A stretch of 64,000 nt of DNA from Emcibacter sp. SYSU 3D8 (GTDB lineage: Bacteria > Pseudomonadota > Alphaproteobacteria > SMXS01): positions 62,001 through 126,000 of the forward strand of contig NZ_JBBYXK010000005.1 in the NCBI RefSeq assembly GCF_039655875.1, written 5' to 3'. Below the pieces are notes generated by a model that worked only from the letters and a program-made list of their open reading frames with translations, was not told the origin of the DNA and made no database searches. The position numbers and the translations under genes are program-made. Positions 1 to 8,286 of this stretch are shown one piece after another (position 1 is the first letter of the stretch; each line of letters starts with the position of its first letter).

Positions 1-173
1 TGCTGTTCGACCTGACCGAGGGCATGTGGCGCACCGGCTATTTCATCCTGGGTCTGGTGACCCTGATCGTCGCCATGCTGACGCTGATGCGCTTCGGTTT
101 CACCCGCGAGGACGCCCAACTCGTGGTGCCGAAAAAGCTCGCCAAGCGGCTGCCCTTCCTGGTGCGCAGGTAA
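1..173 (+). CDS. C-terminal fragment of a membrane protein, possibly a transporter
   Basis: An open frame runs from the window edge to a TAA at 171-173 and encodes about 56 residues. It contains one clear hydrophobic segment (GYFILGLVTLIVAMLTLM) followed by a basic, soluble tail ending in LVRR. That is how the last transmembrane helix and cytoplasmic tail of a polytopic permease such as an MFS protein often look. The N-terminal part lies outside the window, so the family cannot be settled. The next gene on the same strand starts about 100 bases downstream. Confidence 0.55.
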   Translation, partial: LFDLTEGMWRTGYFILGLVTLIVAMLTLMRFGFTREDAQLVVPKKLAKRLPFLVRR

Positions 174-276
174 GCCTTCCGGTGTTTCAGGTTGGATATT
201 GCCGCCGGCAGGACTATTTTCCGCCCGTCCGTGATAGAGTACGGACACCGGTCAGGCTATCTGGGACAACGCTATC

Positions 277-1041
277 GTGATCCTCAAGCTCGGTTTCTGG
301 AGTCGGCGGCGCCATCACCTCGACAAGATGACGCTGGGAGAGCTGGTGAAGGCCTATTTCCAGTATTACGCCATCCAGGCCTACATCGTGGTCGCCATCG
401 TCGGCTACGCCTACTCGCTGACGTCCGGCGCGCCGCTGCGCGGGCTCGCGCTGACGGGACTGGCCGCGGTGCTGCTCTATCCGCTTGCCTGGTACGGCAT
501 CCACCGGTTCATCCTGCATGGCAACTGGCTGGCCAAGTCGCCGCTGACCGCGTCGGTGTGGAAACGCATTCATTACGATCACCACCAGGACCCGCACGAC
601 CTGCACATCCTATTCGGCGCGCTTTACACCACGCTGCCGACGGTTGCCGCCGTCACCATGCCGGTGGGCTACTATTTCGCGGGCTGGCCGGGCGCGGCGT
701 TCGGCCTGGCGACCGGCTGCGCGATCACCTGCTTCTACGAGTTCTGCCACTGCATCGAACATCTGTCCTACAAGCCGAAGAATCCGATCCTGATCCGGAT
801 GAAGCAGCTGCACATGGCGCACCATTTCCACAACGAACAGGGCAATTTCGGCATCACAAACTTCCTGTGGGACCGGGTATTCGCCACGCTCTACACCAAC
901 GAACGGCGGCCGCCCAAGAGCGCCACCGTATTCAACCTGGGCTATGACGACGCCATGGCCGCGCGCTATCCGTGGGTGGCCGAGCTTTCCGGTGGTGTCG
1001 CAAAGGGCACACCCCGCGACCGCCGACGCGACGCGGCCTGA
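277..1041 (+). CDS. Sterol desaturase / fatty acid hydroxylase family protein
   Basis: Integral membrane di-iron enzyme of the fatty acid hydroxylase superfamily, 254 residues. The histidine clusters that bind the two irons are visible in order: H76xxxxH81, H99xxHH103, H158xxxH162 and H179xxHH183. They lie between hydrophobic segments at about 34-72 and 117-155. The family inserts oxygen into or desaturates lipids such as fatty acids, sterols or carotenoids; the substrate here is unknown. The start chosen is GTG at 277. An ATG at 328 (Met18) is an alternative that leaves all histidines intact. The gene ends 5 bases before the next ATG on the same strand, suggesting co-transcription with the GNAT-like gene. 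Confidence 0.85.
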   Translation: MILKLGFWSRRRHHLDKMTLGELVKAYFQYYAIQAYIVVAIVGYAYSLTSGAPLRGLALTGLAAVLLYPLAWYGIHRFILHGNWLAKSPLTASVWKRIHYDHHQDPHDLHILFGALYTTLPTVAAVTMPVGYYFAGWPGAAFGLATGCAITCFYEFCHCIEHLSYKPKNPILIRMKQLHMAHHFHNEQGNFGITNFLWDRVFATLYTNERRPPKSATVFNLGYDDAMAARYPWVAELSGGVAKGTPRDRRRDAA

Positions 1042-1046
1042 TCTCC

Positions 1047-2198
1047 ATGAGCTTTGGCGAGGGCGGCGTTCAGGTCGCCGAGGTCACCACGAAGGCTGAC
1101 CTCGAAGCTTTCATCGACGTTCCCTGGACCATCTACCGGGGCGATCCCTATTGGGTGCCGCCGTTGCGGTTCGAACGGCGCGACATGCTGAACCGGGACA
1201 AGAACCCCTACTTCCAGCACGCCGAGGCCGCCTATTTCATCGCCCGCATGGACGGCCGGCCTGTGGGACGCATCAGCGCCCAGGTGGATCAGCTTGCCCA
1301 GACCCACCAGGGTCCGGGCACCGGCCATTTCGGTTTCCTGGAAGCCGTCGACGACCCGCTGGTATTCGACGCCCTGTTCGAGGCCGCCGAGACCTGGCTG
1401 CGCGAGCGCGGCATGACCCGGATCATCGGTCCGTTCTGCCCGTCGATCAACGAGGAGTCCGGCCTGCTGGTCGAAGGCTTCGATGAGCCGCCGCGGGTGA
1501 TGATGGGCCATGCGCGGCCGTATTACGGCGAACACGTGGAAGAGTTGGGATACGCCAAGATCCAGGACCTGTGGGCCTACGACCTGAACATCACCCACGA
1601 ATTCCCGGCCAGCGTTCAGCGCATCCTGGCCAAGGCCCGCAAGCAGGAGAAGCTGAAGCTTCGCCGGATACGCAAGAAGGACTTCGACAGCGAGTTGAAG
1701 ATCATCATCGATATCTTCAACGACGCCTGGCAGGACAATTGGGGCTTCATCCCCATGACCGAAGCCGAGATCGAGAAGATGGGCAAGGACCTGAAGCCGT
1801 TCATCAAGGAACAGGGCTGCATGATCGCCGAATGGGACGGCGTGCCCACGGCCTTCATGCTGACCGTGCCCGACATCAACCAGGCCGCCGCCGACCTCGA
1901 CGGCAACATGCTGCCGTTCGGCTGGGCAAAGCTGGCCTGGCGCCTGCTGGTGAAATCGCCGACCCGCTGCCGGGTGCCGCTGATGGGCGTGCGCCAGCAA
2001 TTCCAGGGCACCCTCGCCGGCGCGTCCATGGCGCTGCTGATGATCGAGGAAATCCGCACGGCAACCGTCAAGGAAGTGGGCTACCGCCGCGCCGAATTGT
2101 CATGGATCCTGGAAAGCAACGTGCCCATGCAGCGCATTCTGGAGATGATCTTGTGCCGGCATTACAAGACATACCGGATGTACGAGAAGACGCTGTAG
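1047..2198 (+). CDS. GNAT-like N-acetyltransferase (YghO-like)
   Basis: A 383-residue soluble protein resembling the YghO-type GNAT-fold family of uncharacterised acyltransferases. Recognisable segments are the N-terminal VPWTIYRGDPYWVPPL, the central IIGPFCPSINEESGLLVEGF, and the C-terminal AELSWILESNVPMQRILE typical of the second half of these proteins. No substrate is known to me. The ATG at 1047 is preferred because it sits 5 bases after the hydroxylase stop; an upstream in-frame ATG at 972 would overlap that gene by 70 bases. The arrangement suggests a two-gene operon, perhaps involved in lipid modification (inference). Confidence 0.75.
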   Translation: MSFGEGGVQVAEVTTKADLEAFIDVPWTIYRGDPYWVPPLRFERRDMLNRDKNPYFQHAEAAYFIARMDGRPVGRISAQVDQLAQTHQGPGTGHFGFLEAVDDPLVFDALFEAAETWLRERGMTRIIGPFCPSINEESGLLVEGFDEPPRVMMGHARPYYGEHVEELGYAKIQDLWAYDLNITHEFPASVQRILAKARKQEKLKLRRIRKKDFDSELKIIIDIFNDAWQDNWGFIPMTEAEIEKMGKDLKPFIKEQGCMIAEWDGVPTAFMLTVPDINQAAADLDGNMLPFGWAKLAWRLLVKSPTRCRVPLMGVRQQFQGTLAGASMALLMIEEIRTATVKEVGYRRAELSWILESNVPMQRILEMILCRHYKTYRMYEKTL

Positions 2199-2275
2199 AG
2201 CCGGCGCCGGCCACTTTCTGGATTTTCTGACGCAGCAACTTCCCCACCGGCCCGCGGCAAGCGCGGCCGGCACCA

Positions 2276-2303
2276 TTGTCGTATCGAAATAATCTGATAT
2301 GCT
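2276..2303 (+). promoter_or_regulatory. Candidate sigma-70-type promoter of the secreted protein gene
   Basis: TTGTCG at 2276-2281 and TATGCT at 2298-2303 are separated by 16 bases. Each matches the consensus hexamer at 4 of 6 positions. The predicted start of transcription, near 2310, leaves a short leader before the GGGGGGAGA ribosome-binding site and the ATG at 2331. Confidence 0.3.
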
Positions 2304-2330
2304 TTGGACATACTCCGGGGGGAGACATCC

Positions 2331-5036
2331 ATGAGCAATGCCATCAAGTGGCCCCTGCGTGCAGTTGCTGCTGCTCTCTGCATCCTGGCGGTTGGCGCCG
2401 TGCCGCGGCCTTCCACCGGGCAGATGCCGCCGGTTCCCCAGCCGATCATGTCCAACCCGAACGAGGTTGGATCGGCCGGCGACCGGACGGACAAGAAACC
2501 ATCTCCTCCCCCGAGCACGAACGACACGAGCACGAACGACACGCGCGCCAACAATGAGAGTGGCGCCAGCGGCGCGTCCGTGCCGGACAACGTCGCACGA
2601 GGGTCGGATTCGGCGGCGCCGGTAGCGGTCCCGTTCACGGCGGTGGCGGATACCTCCAGGCCGAACCGGACAACGGCCGCGCCGGCAAAGAAGATCTGCC
2701 CCAAGAAGCCACAGCCGATCATCGTCGGCTCGAACGGCAAGGTGGGCTCGGGCGCGCGCGCCAAGGCGAAGGCCATCTCGACCCTGTCGGGGCTGGCTGG
2801 CGGCCTGCTCGGCGGTGGCGGCGGCAGCAAGGGCAAAGGCAAGGGCGGCCCGCCCCTGGTCAAGTGCAAGATCAAGAACAAGGAAATGACCGTGTTCACC
2901 GATCCGGGAACCGGCATATCCCTCAAGGTCGGCGCCAAGCAGGCCGGCGATTCGGTGAATGTCATCGCCGAGGTGTCAAAGTCGCGGGACAACGGCACCT
3001 TCCAGACCGCCTATATGAACCCTCCCGGCGAATCTCCCCAGGCTCCCCAGGAGGTTGGCATCTGCGGCCTGTGGGGCGAATGGTCGCTGAGCGTCTCGTG
3101 GACCAAGACCACCTATGTGGATGGCCAGAAGGTCAGCGAGGAATCGGGCGGCTATTCCCGGGCCGGAAACTTCAACATTCCGGGTACCGTGTCATCGGAC
3201 CAGGCGCCCGCCGGCTTATGGAAGCAGTTGGGATTCTCCAACGCCTCCCACGGCGCCCGGGAAATTCTCATGCGGTACCGGCCGCCGGCCGCGCTCGACG
3301 CCGGCCAGCCGGTCAACATGGTGATCCACGTCACCCGCCCCGGCGAGGACCCGGTCACGACGGTGCCATTCAACCTGCTGATGACCAGGACGCCGAAGGG
3401 CTTCATGTTCCAGCAGGCGCCCGATGAAGAGTGTCCGGACGATATCGGTGGCACGCAAACGGCGGTCAACGACAACGGCGGCGCGGGCGAACCGCAACCG
3501 CAGGGAGAGGGCGGGCAAGGAACATCGCCTCCGGCCGGAACCGGCACGGCTGTTGCACCCGGATCGCCAGGATCAGGCACTGCCGGGACCGGGACAACCG
3601 GTGCTGCGGGCAATGCCTCGGCCGCCGCGAAGGATCCCTGCGAGGAGCATCTGCGGCGCGCCAGGGACCGACTCAAATCCCGGCCGAAGGGCGGCGACGA
3701 TTCACTCGAGGCCATGCGTGAGCGCGCATCGCAGGAGGCGGACATCGCCCGCGGCATCGCCGGCGATGCGAGCCGGGCGCGCTACGACCTGGAGGACGCG
3801 GAACGCAAGGCCGAAGACGCCCAGCGAGAGGCCGACTTCCGCAAGGGTCTCTACGACAAATTCGGCACGCACCAGAAAGGCCAGACAAGCGCCTATGGCG
3901 ATCTGGCGGATTCGGCACGGGCCATGGGGGCCGACATGGAGGCCCGTGCGGCGGAGGCGGAAAGGCGCGCCGCCAACTGGGACGAGGCTGCCAAGCGGTA
4001 CGACAAGATCGCAGAGACAACCGACGACCCAAGTCTCGCCGACGCTGCAAGGCAGGCGGCGGACAACGCGCGGGAAGACGCTGGCGCGCTCAGGGACACG
4101 GCGGCGGACAACCGGAAACAGGCGAAGGAAGACTACGACCGCGCCGGCCAGAGAGAACAGTCGGGCGACAGGATCCAGGCCGACACCGACAAGATGGAGA
4201 AGGATGCCCAGGAGGCCGCCCGCGCGGCGGCCGACGCCAGGGCGCTGGCGGAGTGCCTCAAGCGGGCCGTGGCAGAGCTGGACAAGATGGCGGCGGCACA
4301 GGCGCAGGCCGCACAGGCGGCCGCCGAGGAACTTGCCCAGCGCCCGCCAGATCCGCCGAAGGAGAGCGACGATACGCCGCCCGGCGATGGATCGACCACC
4401 GGCCCCTCGCTGCCTCCGGCCAGTGGCCCCAGGTCGCTGCCGCTGGCGACCGGGAGCGCCCAGTCCAGCATCGCTGCCGTAAGCGCCATGGGTTCGTGCC
4501 CCTGGCCGACCGGCAAGGTCAGCCTCCATCTGGTCGACGCCGATGTGTATACGCCGATATTGTATGGCACCAGCGACACCTTCACCGACCTGGCCGACAT
4601 CGTGGCTCAGGTGAAGGCCAAGGTGGCGCCCCACTACGATCCCCAGGCGCTCTGCGGCAAGTGTCTCCAGCAACTGGATATCTGGGGTCATGGCGATACG
4701 GGCGGCGGCTATATCAGCTTCGGCCCCAACGATGCCCAGATCGGCAAGACCCCAATGGGCGCCAATTTCGACCAGAACCTGGCCGCGCTGGGCGGTTTGA
4801 TGTGCGTCGGCGGCAAGGTGGTGATCAACCAGTGCAAGGCCGGCACGGGCACGAAAGGCACTGACGCCCTGCAGGCCCTGTCCGACAAGATCGGCGTCAC
4901 GGTGGCCGGGCCAACCGACGCAATAAAGGGCTGCCGGATCTTCGGCGGGGCGCTGACCAGCTACAAGGAGCAGACACCCGGCCCCAACGCGAAGACGCCG
5001 GACAAGAACGAGGCGGGACCTGTCGAGACCGAGTAG
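2331..5036 (+). CDS. Large secreted protein with coiled-coil region and apparent caspase-like (clan CD) C-terminal domain
   Basis: A 901-residue protein I cannot name. A basic N-terminus and hydrophobic stretch (about residues 6-23) form a likely Sec signal peptide. A Pro/Ser/Thr/Asn-rich linker reaches about residue 150 and includes a Gly/Lys-rich patch. Residues 175-370 look like a beta-rich domain. About 435-675 is alanine- and charge-rich helix, predicted coiled coil. A Pro/Ser linker leads to a C-terminal domain from about 720. There LDIWGHGD (His787-Gly788) and VVINQCKAG (Cys835) follow beta-strand-like segments, the His-Gly then Cys layout of DUF4347 and caspase-fold peptidases. The start at 2331 has a strong ribosome-binding site. 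The gene stands alone, convergent with its downstream neighbour. Peptidase activity is inference; it could be a non-catalytic relative. Confidence 0.7.
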   Translation: MSNAIKWPLRAVAAALCILAVGAVPRPSTGQMPPVPQPIMSNPNEVGSAGDRTDKKPSPPPSTNDTSTNDTRANNESGASGASVPDNVARGSDSAAPVAVPFTAVADTSRPNRTTAAPAKKICPKKPQPIIVGSNGKVGSGARAKAKAISTLSGLAGGLLGGGGGSKGKGKGGPPLVKCKIKNKEMTVFTDPGTGISLKVGAKQAGDSVNVIAEVSKSRDNGTFQTAYMNPPGESPQAPQEVGICGLWGEWSLSVSWTKTTYVDGQKVSEESGGYSRAGNFNIPGTVSSDQAPAGLWKQLGFSNASHGAREILMRYRPPAALDAGQPVNMVIHVTRPGEDPVTTVPFNLLMTRTPKGFMFQQAPDEECPDDIGGTQTAVNDNGGAGEPQPQGEGGQGTSPPAGTGTAVAPGSPGSGTAGTGTTGAAGNASAAAKDPCEEHLRRARDRLKSRPKGGDDSLEAMRERASQEADIARGIAGDASRARYDLEDAERKAEDAQREADFRKGLYDKFGTHQKGQTSAYGDLADSARAMGADMEARAAEAERRAANWDEAAKRYDKIAETTDDPSLADAARQAADNAREDAGALRDTAADNRKQAKEDYDRAGQREQSGDRIQADTDKMEKDAQEAARAAADARALAECLKRAVAELDKMAAAQAQAAQAAAEELAQRPPDPPKESDDTPPGDGSTTGPSLPPASGPRSLPLATGSAQSSIAAVSAMGSCPWPTGKVSLHLVDADVYTPILYGTSDTFTDLADIVAQVKAKVAPHYDPQALCGKCLQQLDIWGHGDTGGGYISFGPNDAQIGKTPMGANFDQNLAALGGLMCVGGKVVINQCKAGTGTKGTDALQALSDKIGVTVAGPTDAIKGCRIFGGALTSYKEQTPGPNAKTPDKNEAGPVETE

Positions 5037-5078
5037 CCGCGCCGCGCCGGGGCCTGGCTCTGCCGATCCGGTCGACCG

Positions 5079-5552
5079 CTAATATGCCCCGCCCAGCTTG
5101 GTGTGATCCCAGCTGATGGTTTTCACCGGTGTGAACCGGATGATCACCCGCTTGCGCGCCGAATAGCGGATGCCGTCCATCTCCTCGTCCGGGAAGTCCT
5201 GCTTCGACGGATCGCGCTGGCGGCGGATGTTCATCATGGTTTCGACGACGAAGTCGTTGTCATCGATGATCTCGGCCGTGGCCTCGGCCATCATGGACTG
5301 AAGCTCGGCATAATCGTGGCCGGCTTCGATCAGCAGCGCGGCCTTGGGATCGCGCCGCAGGTTCACGACCTTCTGGCTGGTCCCATAGGTCGAGACCAGG
5401 AAGCGGCCCTGCTCGTCATAATAGAAGAACATGGGCATGGGATGGGGGAAGCCGTGCGGGCCGTTGGAGACGATGATCAGCGTGTGCTCGCGCAGGATGA
5501 ACGCCTTGAGCTCGTCGGGTGTCATGGTGATCTGGTCGCGCCGTGATGCCAT
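5079..5552 (-). CDS. Pyridoxamine 5'-phosphate oxidase-family flavin-binding protein
   Basis: A 157-residue split-barrel protein of the PNPOx-like superfamily. Visible features are the opening helix TPDELKAFILREHTLIIVSNG, followed by GFPHPMPMFFYYDEQGRFLVSTY and the RDPKAALLIEAG strand typical of TIGR-type PPOX-class enzymes. These bind FMN, F420 or heme. The specific substrate is unknown; the residues around the expected phosphate contact do not settle it. The ATG at 5552 begins 4 bases after the stop of the NTF2-like gene, so the two are likely co-transcribed. Confidence 0.75.
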   Translation of the reverse strand: MASRRDQITMTPDELKAFILREHTLIIVSNGPHGFPHPMPMFFYYDEQGRFLVSTYGTSQKVVNLRRDPKAALLIEAGHDYAELQSMMAEATAEIIDDNDFVVETMMNIRRQRDPSKQDFPDEEMDGIRYSARKRVIIRFTPVKTISWDHTKLGGAY

Positions 5553-5556
5553 GGGA

Positions 5557-5985
5557 TCAGTCCTTCGCGGGTTTGAAGCTCGACAGGCCCACATAGACCA
5601 GCATCTCGGTGATCAGGCCTTCGTCGTTGCAGGTGATGACGTTGGCGCTCTCGACGTCGAGCGGCTGGCCGTCGGCTGAGACCCGGGCGATCGAGCAGGC
5701 GAGCGCCCGGTTGCCGGCAACCCGCGCGGCGCCCTCGGGCCGCATGGAAATGCTCCCGCCGGAGGCACCAAGCGCGGCCGTGTAGCGGGCGCGGATGGCG
5801 TCATGGCCAATGGACGGAGCAGAGCCAACCGGCTCTTCCCAACGCGCATCGGGCGCGAACAGGGCGACGATCCCGTCAACATCGCCTGCGCCCATCAGAT
5901 CGCGGTAGCGGTCGAAGATGCCATGCATGTGCGCATCGCCCGGCTTCTTCGCCAATCCGCCGAAAATTTTCTCAAGCCGAGACAT
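5557..5985 (-). CDS. SnoaL / NTF2-like protein, possible steroid delta-isomerase
   Basis: A 142-residue NTF2-fold protein. The core MHGIFDRYRDLMGAGDVDGI followed by ALFAPDARWEEPVG resembles ketosteroid isomerase-like SnoaL proteins, in which a Tyr and an Asp act in proton transfer; a Tyr (DRYRDL) and an Asp (FAPDARW) are present. The later VYVGL strand fits the family. Such proteins isomerise, hydrate or simply bind small hydrophobic ligands, so the function is open. It is the first gene of a two-gene unit with the PNPOx-like gene, and lies next to an SDR. Confidence 0.7.
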   Translation of the reverse strand: MSRLEKIFGGLAKKPGDAHMHGIFDRYRDLMGAGDVDGIVALFAPDARWEEPVGSAPSIGHDAIRARYTAALGASGGSISMRPEGAARVAGNRALACSIARVSADGQPLDVESANVITCNDEGLITEMLVYVGLSSFKPAKD

Positions 5986-6049
5986 GGTCCCTCCCGTCCG
6001 CAGTGCTTCCTGTCTCCGGCCTATAGGAGCGCCGGGCGCTTTTCAACGC

Positions 6050-6844
6050 CTACAGCGCCGTGCCCACCACGCCGCCTTCGACCAGCATGGCCGCGCCGGT
6101 TGTCGCCGATGCCTGTGGCGAGCAGACATAGACGACCATGTTGGCGACTTCCTCGGGCGTGGTGAAGCGGTGCAGGATCGAGGTTGGCTTCTGGGTCTTT
6201 AGAAAGGTCTCGCCGAACGCCTCCGGCGTGATGCCCTGCTTCTTCGAAACCGCATTGACGAAACCGCCAACCGCGCGGGATGTGGTCGGGCCAGGCAACA
6301 CGGAATTGACCGTGACACCGGTCCCTGCCGCCGACTCGGCAAGACCGCGGGCCAGCGCGATCTGGGCCATCTTGGTGGTGCCGTAATGGACCATGTCCCT
6401 GGGCACACGCTGGGCCGATTCCGACGAGATGAATACGATCCGGCCCCAGTTCCGCGTCAGCATGCCCCCCATATAGGCGCGCGACATGCGCACCCCCGAC
6501 ATGACGTTGGTCTCCCAATAGCGGGTCCACTCCCCGTCGGCCAGATCGAGAAAGGGCGAGGCGGAAAAAGTGGCCACGTTGTTGACGAGAATATCGACGT
6601 CCTTCACGACGGCCGTGACGGCGGCGCAGCCGTCCGCGCCGGATATGTCGGCGGCCACGCCGCGCACCGAAACGGCGGGATAAGCCGCGCCAAGCTCGCT
6701 CACCGCCTGATCCACCGCCGCCTGTGTTCGGCCGTTGACCACGATATCCGCGCCCGCCCCGGCCAGACCCTCAAGGATCGCCCGGCCGATTCCGGCCGTC
6801 GAACCGGTCACCAGCGCGGTCTTGCCGCCCAGATCGATACGCAT
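6050..6844 (-). CDS. Short-chain dehydrogenase/reductase (SDR)
   Basis: A 264-residue classical SDR. The cofactor motif TGSTAGIG is at about residues 14-21, NNVA replaces the usual NNAG, and the catalytic Ser is in FISSES with the Tyr/Lys pair in HYGTTK. The family oxidises or reduces alcohols and ketones with NAD(P). VNGRT after the second strand, with Arg at its end, leans towards NADP (inference). The ATG at 6842-6844 follows a GGGGAGA ribosome-binding site. The gene is transcribed in the same direction as the NTF2-like gene about 64 bases downstream. The substrate cannot be read from the sequence. Confidence 0.85.
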   Translation of the reverse strand: MRIDLGGKTALVTGSTAGIGRAILEGLAGAGADIVVNGRTQAAVDQAVSELGAAYPAVSVRGVAADISGADGCAAVTAVVKDVDILVNNVATFSASPFLDLADGEWTRYWETNVMSGVRMSRAYMGGMLTRNWGRIVFISSESAQRVPRDMVHYGTTKMAQIALARGLAESAAGTGVTVNSVLPGPTTSRAVGGFVNAVSKKQGITPEAFGETFLKTQKPTSILHRFTTPEEVANMVVYVCSPQASATTGAAMLVEGGVVGTAL

Positions 6845-7065
6845 GATGTCTCCCCTTCGGTTGCCGCCCGGAGGGTACCGCGTTGGCCATCCGGGAACCA
6901 CCGGCTTGCGCTGCCGCGCCGGGTCCCGTATGGGATGCCGTCTTTCGTGCCTTGACGCGGCTTTCTGTCTCGAAGCGGAATTCTTGATTCCGCCCCATAC
7001 CCGGCGCAATCTGCCAAGATTCGCAACCACTTGTGAAGGAAATCCATGGGTCAGGAACCAGCTTG

Positions 7066-8286
7066 ATGACAGCCGCCACGCCACAGGCGCCGGAGAGGTA
7101 CGAGGTGTTGGACGGGCTGCGTGGCTACTTCCTGGTCTTCATGCTGCTCAATCACCTGTCCTTCCAGTACAGCTATTTCCTGGTGAAGGTGAATCACGGC
7201 GAATTGGGCTTCGTTCAGGACGCGCAGGGTTTCGTGTTCCTGTCGGGCCTGCTGATCGGCATGGTCTATGCCGGCCGCATGACATCGCGCGGGTTGCTGG
7301 CGACCGGGACGATCATGTGGCGCAGAGCCCTCGAATTGTTCGTATACGCGGTTTCCTGCCTGGCGATCATCCTGGTTCTCGCGCGTCTGCTGCCATCCGC
7401 CCAGGCGGCATGGAAACCCTGGCTCGGGGATCTGCTGGGCGGCGGCCCCGCCTACAAGGTGGCGGCGCTGTTCCTGCTCTATCAGCCGACCTACATGGAC
7501 ATTCTGCCGCAATATATCGTCTATCTAATCGCCGCGCCGCCGTTGCTGTGGCTGTGCGTACACGGCAAGTGGCACTGGATGGCGATCGGCTCGGCGCTGC
7601 TGTGGTTCTGCGTGCAGATCGGCTTTCACCTGCCCTTGAGCGGCTATATCGACGATGCCCTCGACAGCGCCAAGGGCGGCCTGGCCATGCGCACCACCTT
7701 CAATATGCTCGCCTGGCAGATCGTGTTCATGGGCGGCATGGTGCTGGGCACGCTGACGCGCCGGGGCACCATCGACTGGCGCGGGGTATTCAGCCCGGGG
7801 CGCCGTGTACTGATGAACGCATCGCTGGCCGTCGTGGTCTTCTTCATGTGCATCAAGCTTGGCTGGACCGCGGGCCTGTTGCCGGCCGAGATGCTGGCGC
7901 GGTTCGGCGAATTCAACAACCGTCCCGAGTTCAGCACGGTCTATCTCTTGAATTTCGCGGCGCTCGCTTATCTCGTAGGCTGGCTGCTGACCGCCGGGCC
8001 GCAGTCTTCCAGGCGGTTCGAAAGACTTGTCGGCGCGCTGCTGAACCGCCTGTTCAGGCTGCGCTTCCTGCGCCTGTTGGGACGCCATTCGCTACAGGTC
8101 TATGCCTGGCATGTGGTGCTGGTCTATCTGCTTGCCGCACTCGACCGCCAGACCGGGCCGCTGGACGAACTGGTCAAGAACCTGCTGGCGGTGATGGCGG
8201 TTGCCGCACTGGCGCTTCCGGCGTTGTGGCGCGAGCGGCGAGCCATCTTCAGCGCCGAGCCTGACCTGGCCTCGGCCAAACCCTAG
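7066..8286 (+). CDS. OpgC-like membrane acyltransferase family protein
   Basis: A 406-residue polytopic membrane protein matching the OpgC family, relatives of acyltransferase family 3 that decorate periplasmic glucans with succinate. The N-terminal signature YEVLDGLRGYFLVFMLLNHL is the first transmembrane helix with the family's DGLRG motif. Further hydrophobic segments follow at about 56-76, 90-120, 165-205 and 235-255, with several more to 400. ATG 7066 is preferred, with AGGA about 10 bases upstream. No glucan synthesis genes (opgG/opgH) lie nearby, so the acceptor is unknown. Its TAG stop shares four bases (CTAG) with the convergent recG stop. Confidence 0.75.
   Translation: MTAATPQAPERYEVLDGLRGYFLVFMLLNHLSFQYSYFLVKVNHGELGFVQDAQGFVFLSGLLIGMVYAGRMTSRGLLATGTIMWRRALELFVYAVSCLAIILVLARLLPSAQAAWKPWLGDLLGGGPAYKVAALFLLYQPTYMDILPQYIVYLIAAPPLLWLCVHGKWHWMAIGSALLWFCVQIGFHLPLSGYIDDALDSAKGGLAMRTTFNMLAWQIVFMGGMVLGTLTRRGTIDWRGVFSPGRRVLMNASLAVVVFFMCIKLGWTAGLLPAEMLARFGEFNNRPEFSTVYLLNFAALAYLVGWLLTAGPQSSRRFERLVGALLNRLFRLRFLRLLGRHSLQVYAWHVVLVYLLAALDRQTGPLDELVKNLLAVMAVAALALPALWRERRAIFSAEPDLASAKP

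Noticed and set aside
277-1041. Beta-carotene ketolase or sphingolipid hydroxylase identity for the membrane di-iron protein
   Set aside because: The histidine pattern is shared by the whole superfamily. No carotenoid genes are nearby and nothing singles out a substrate.
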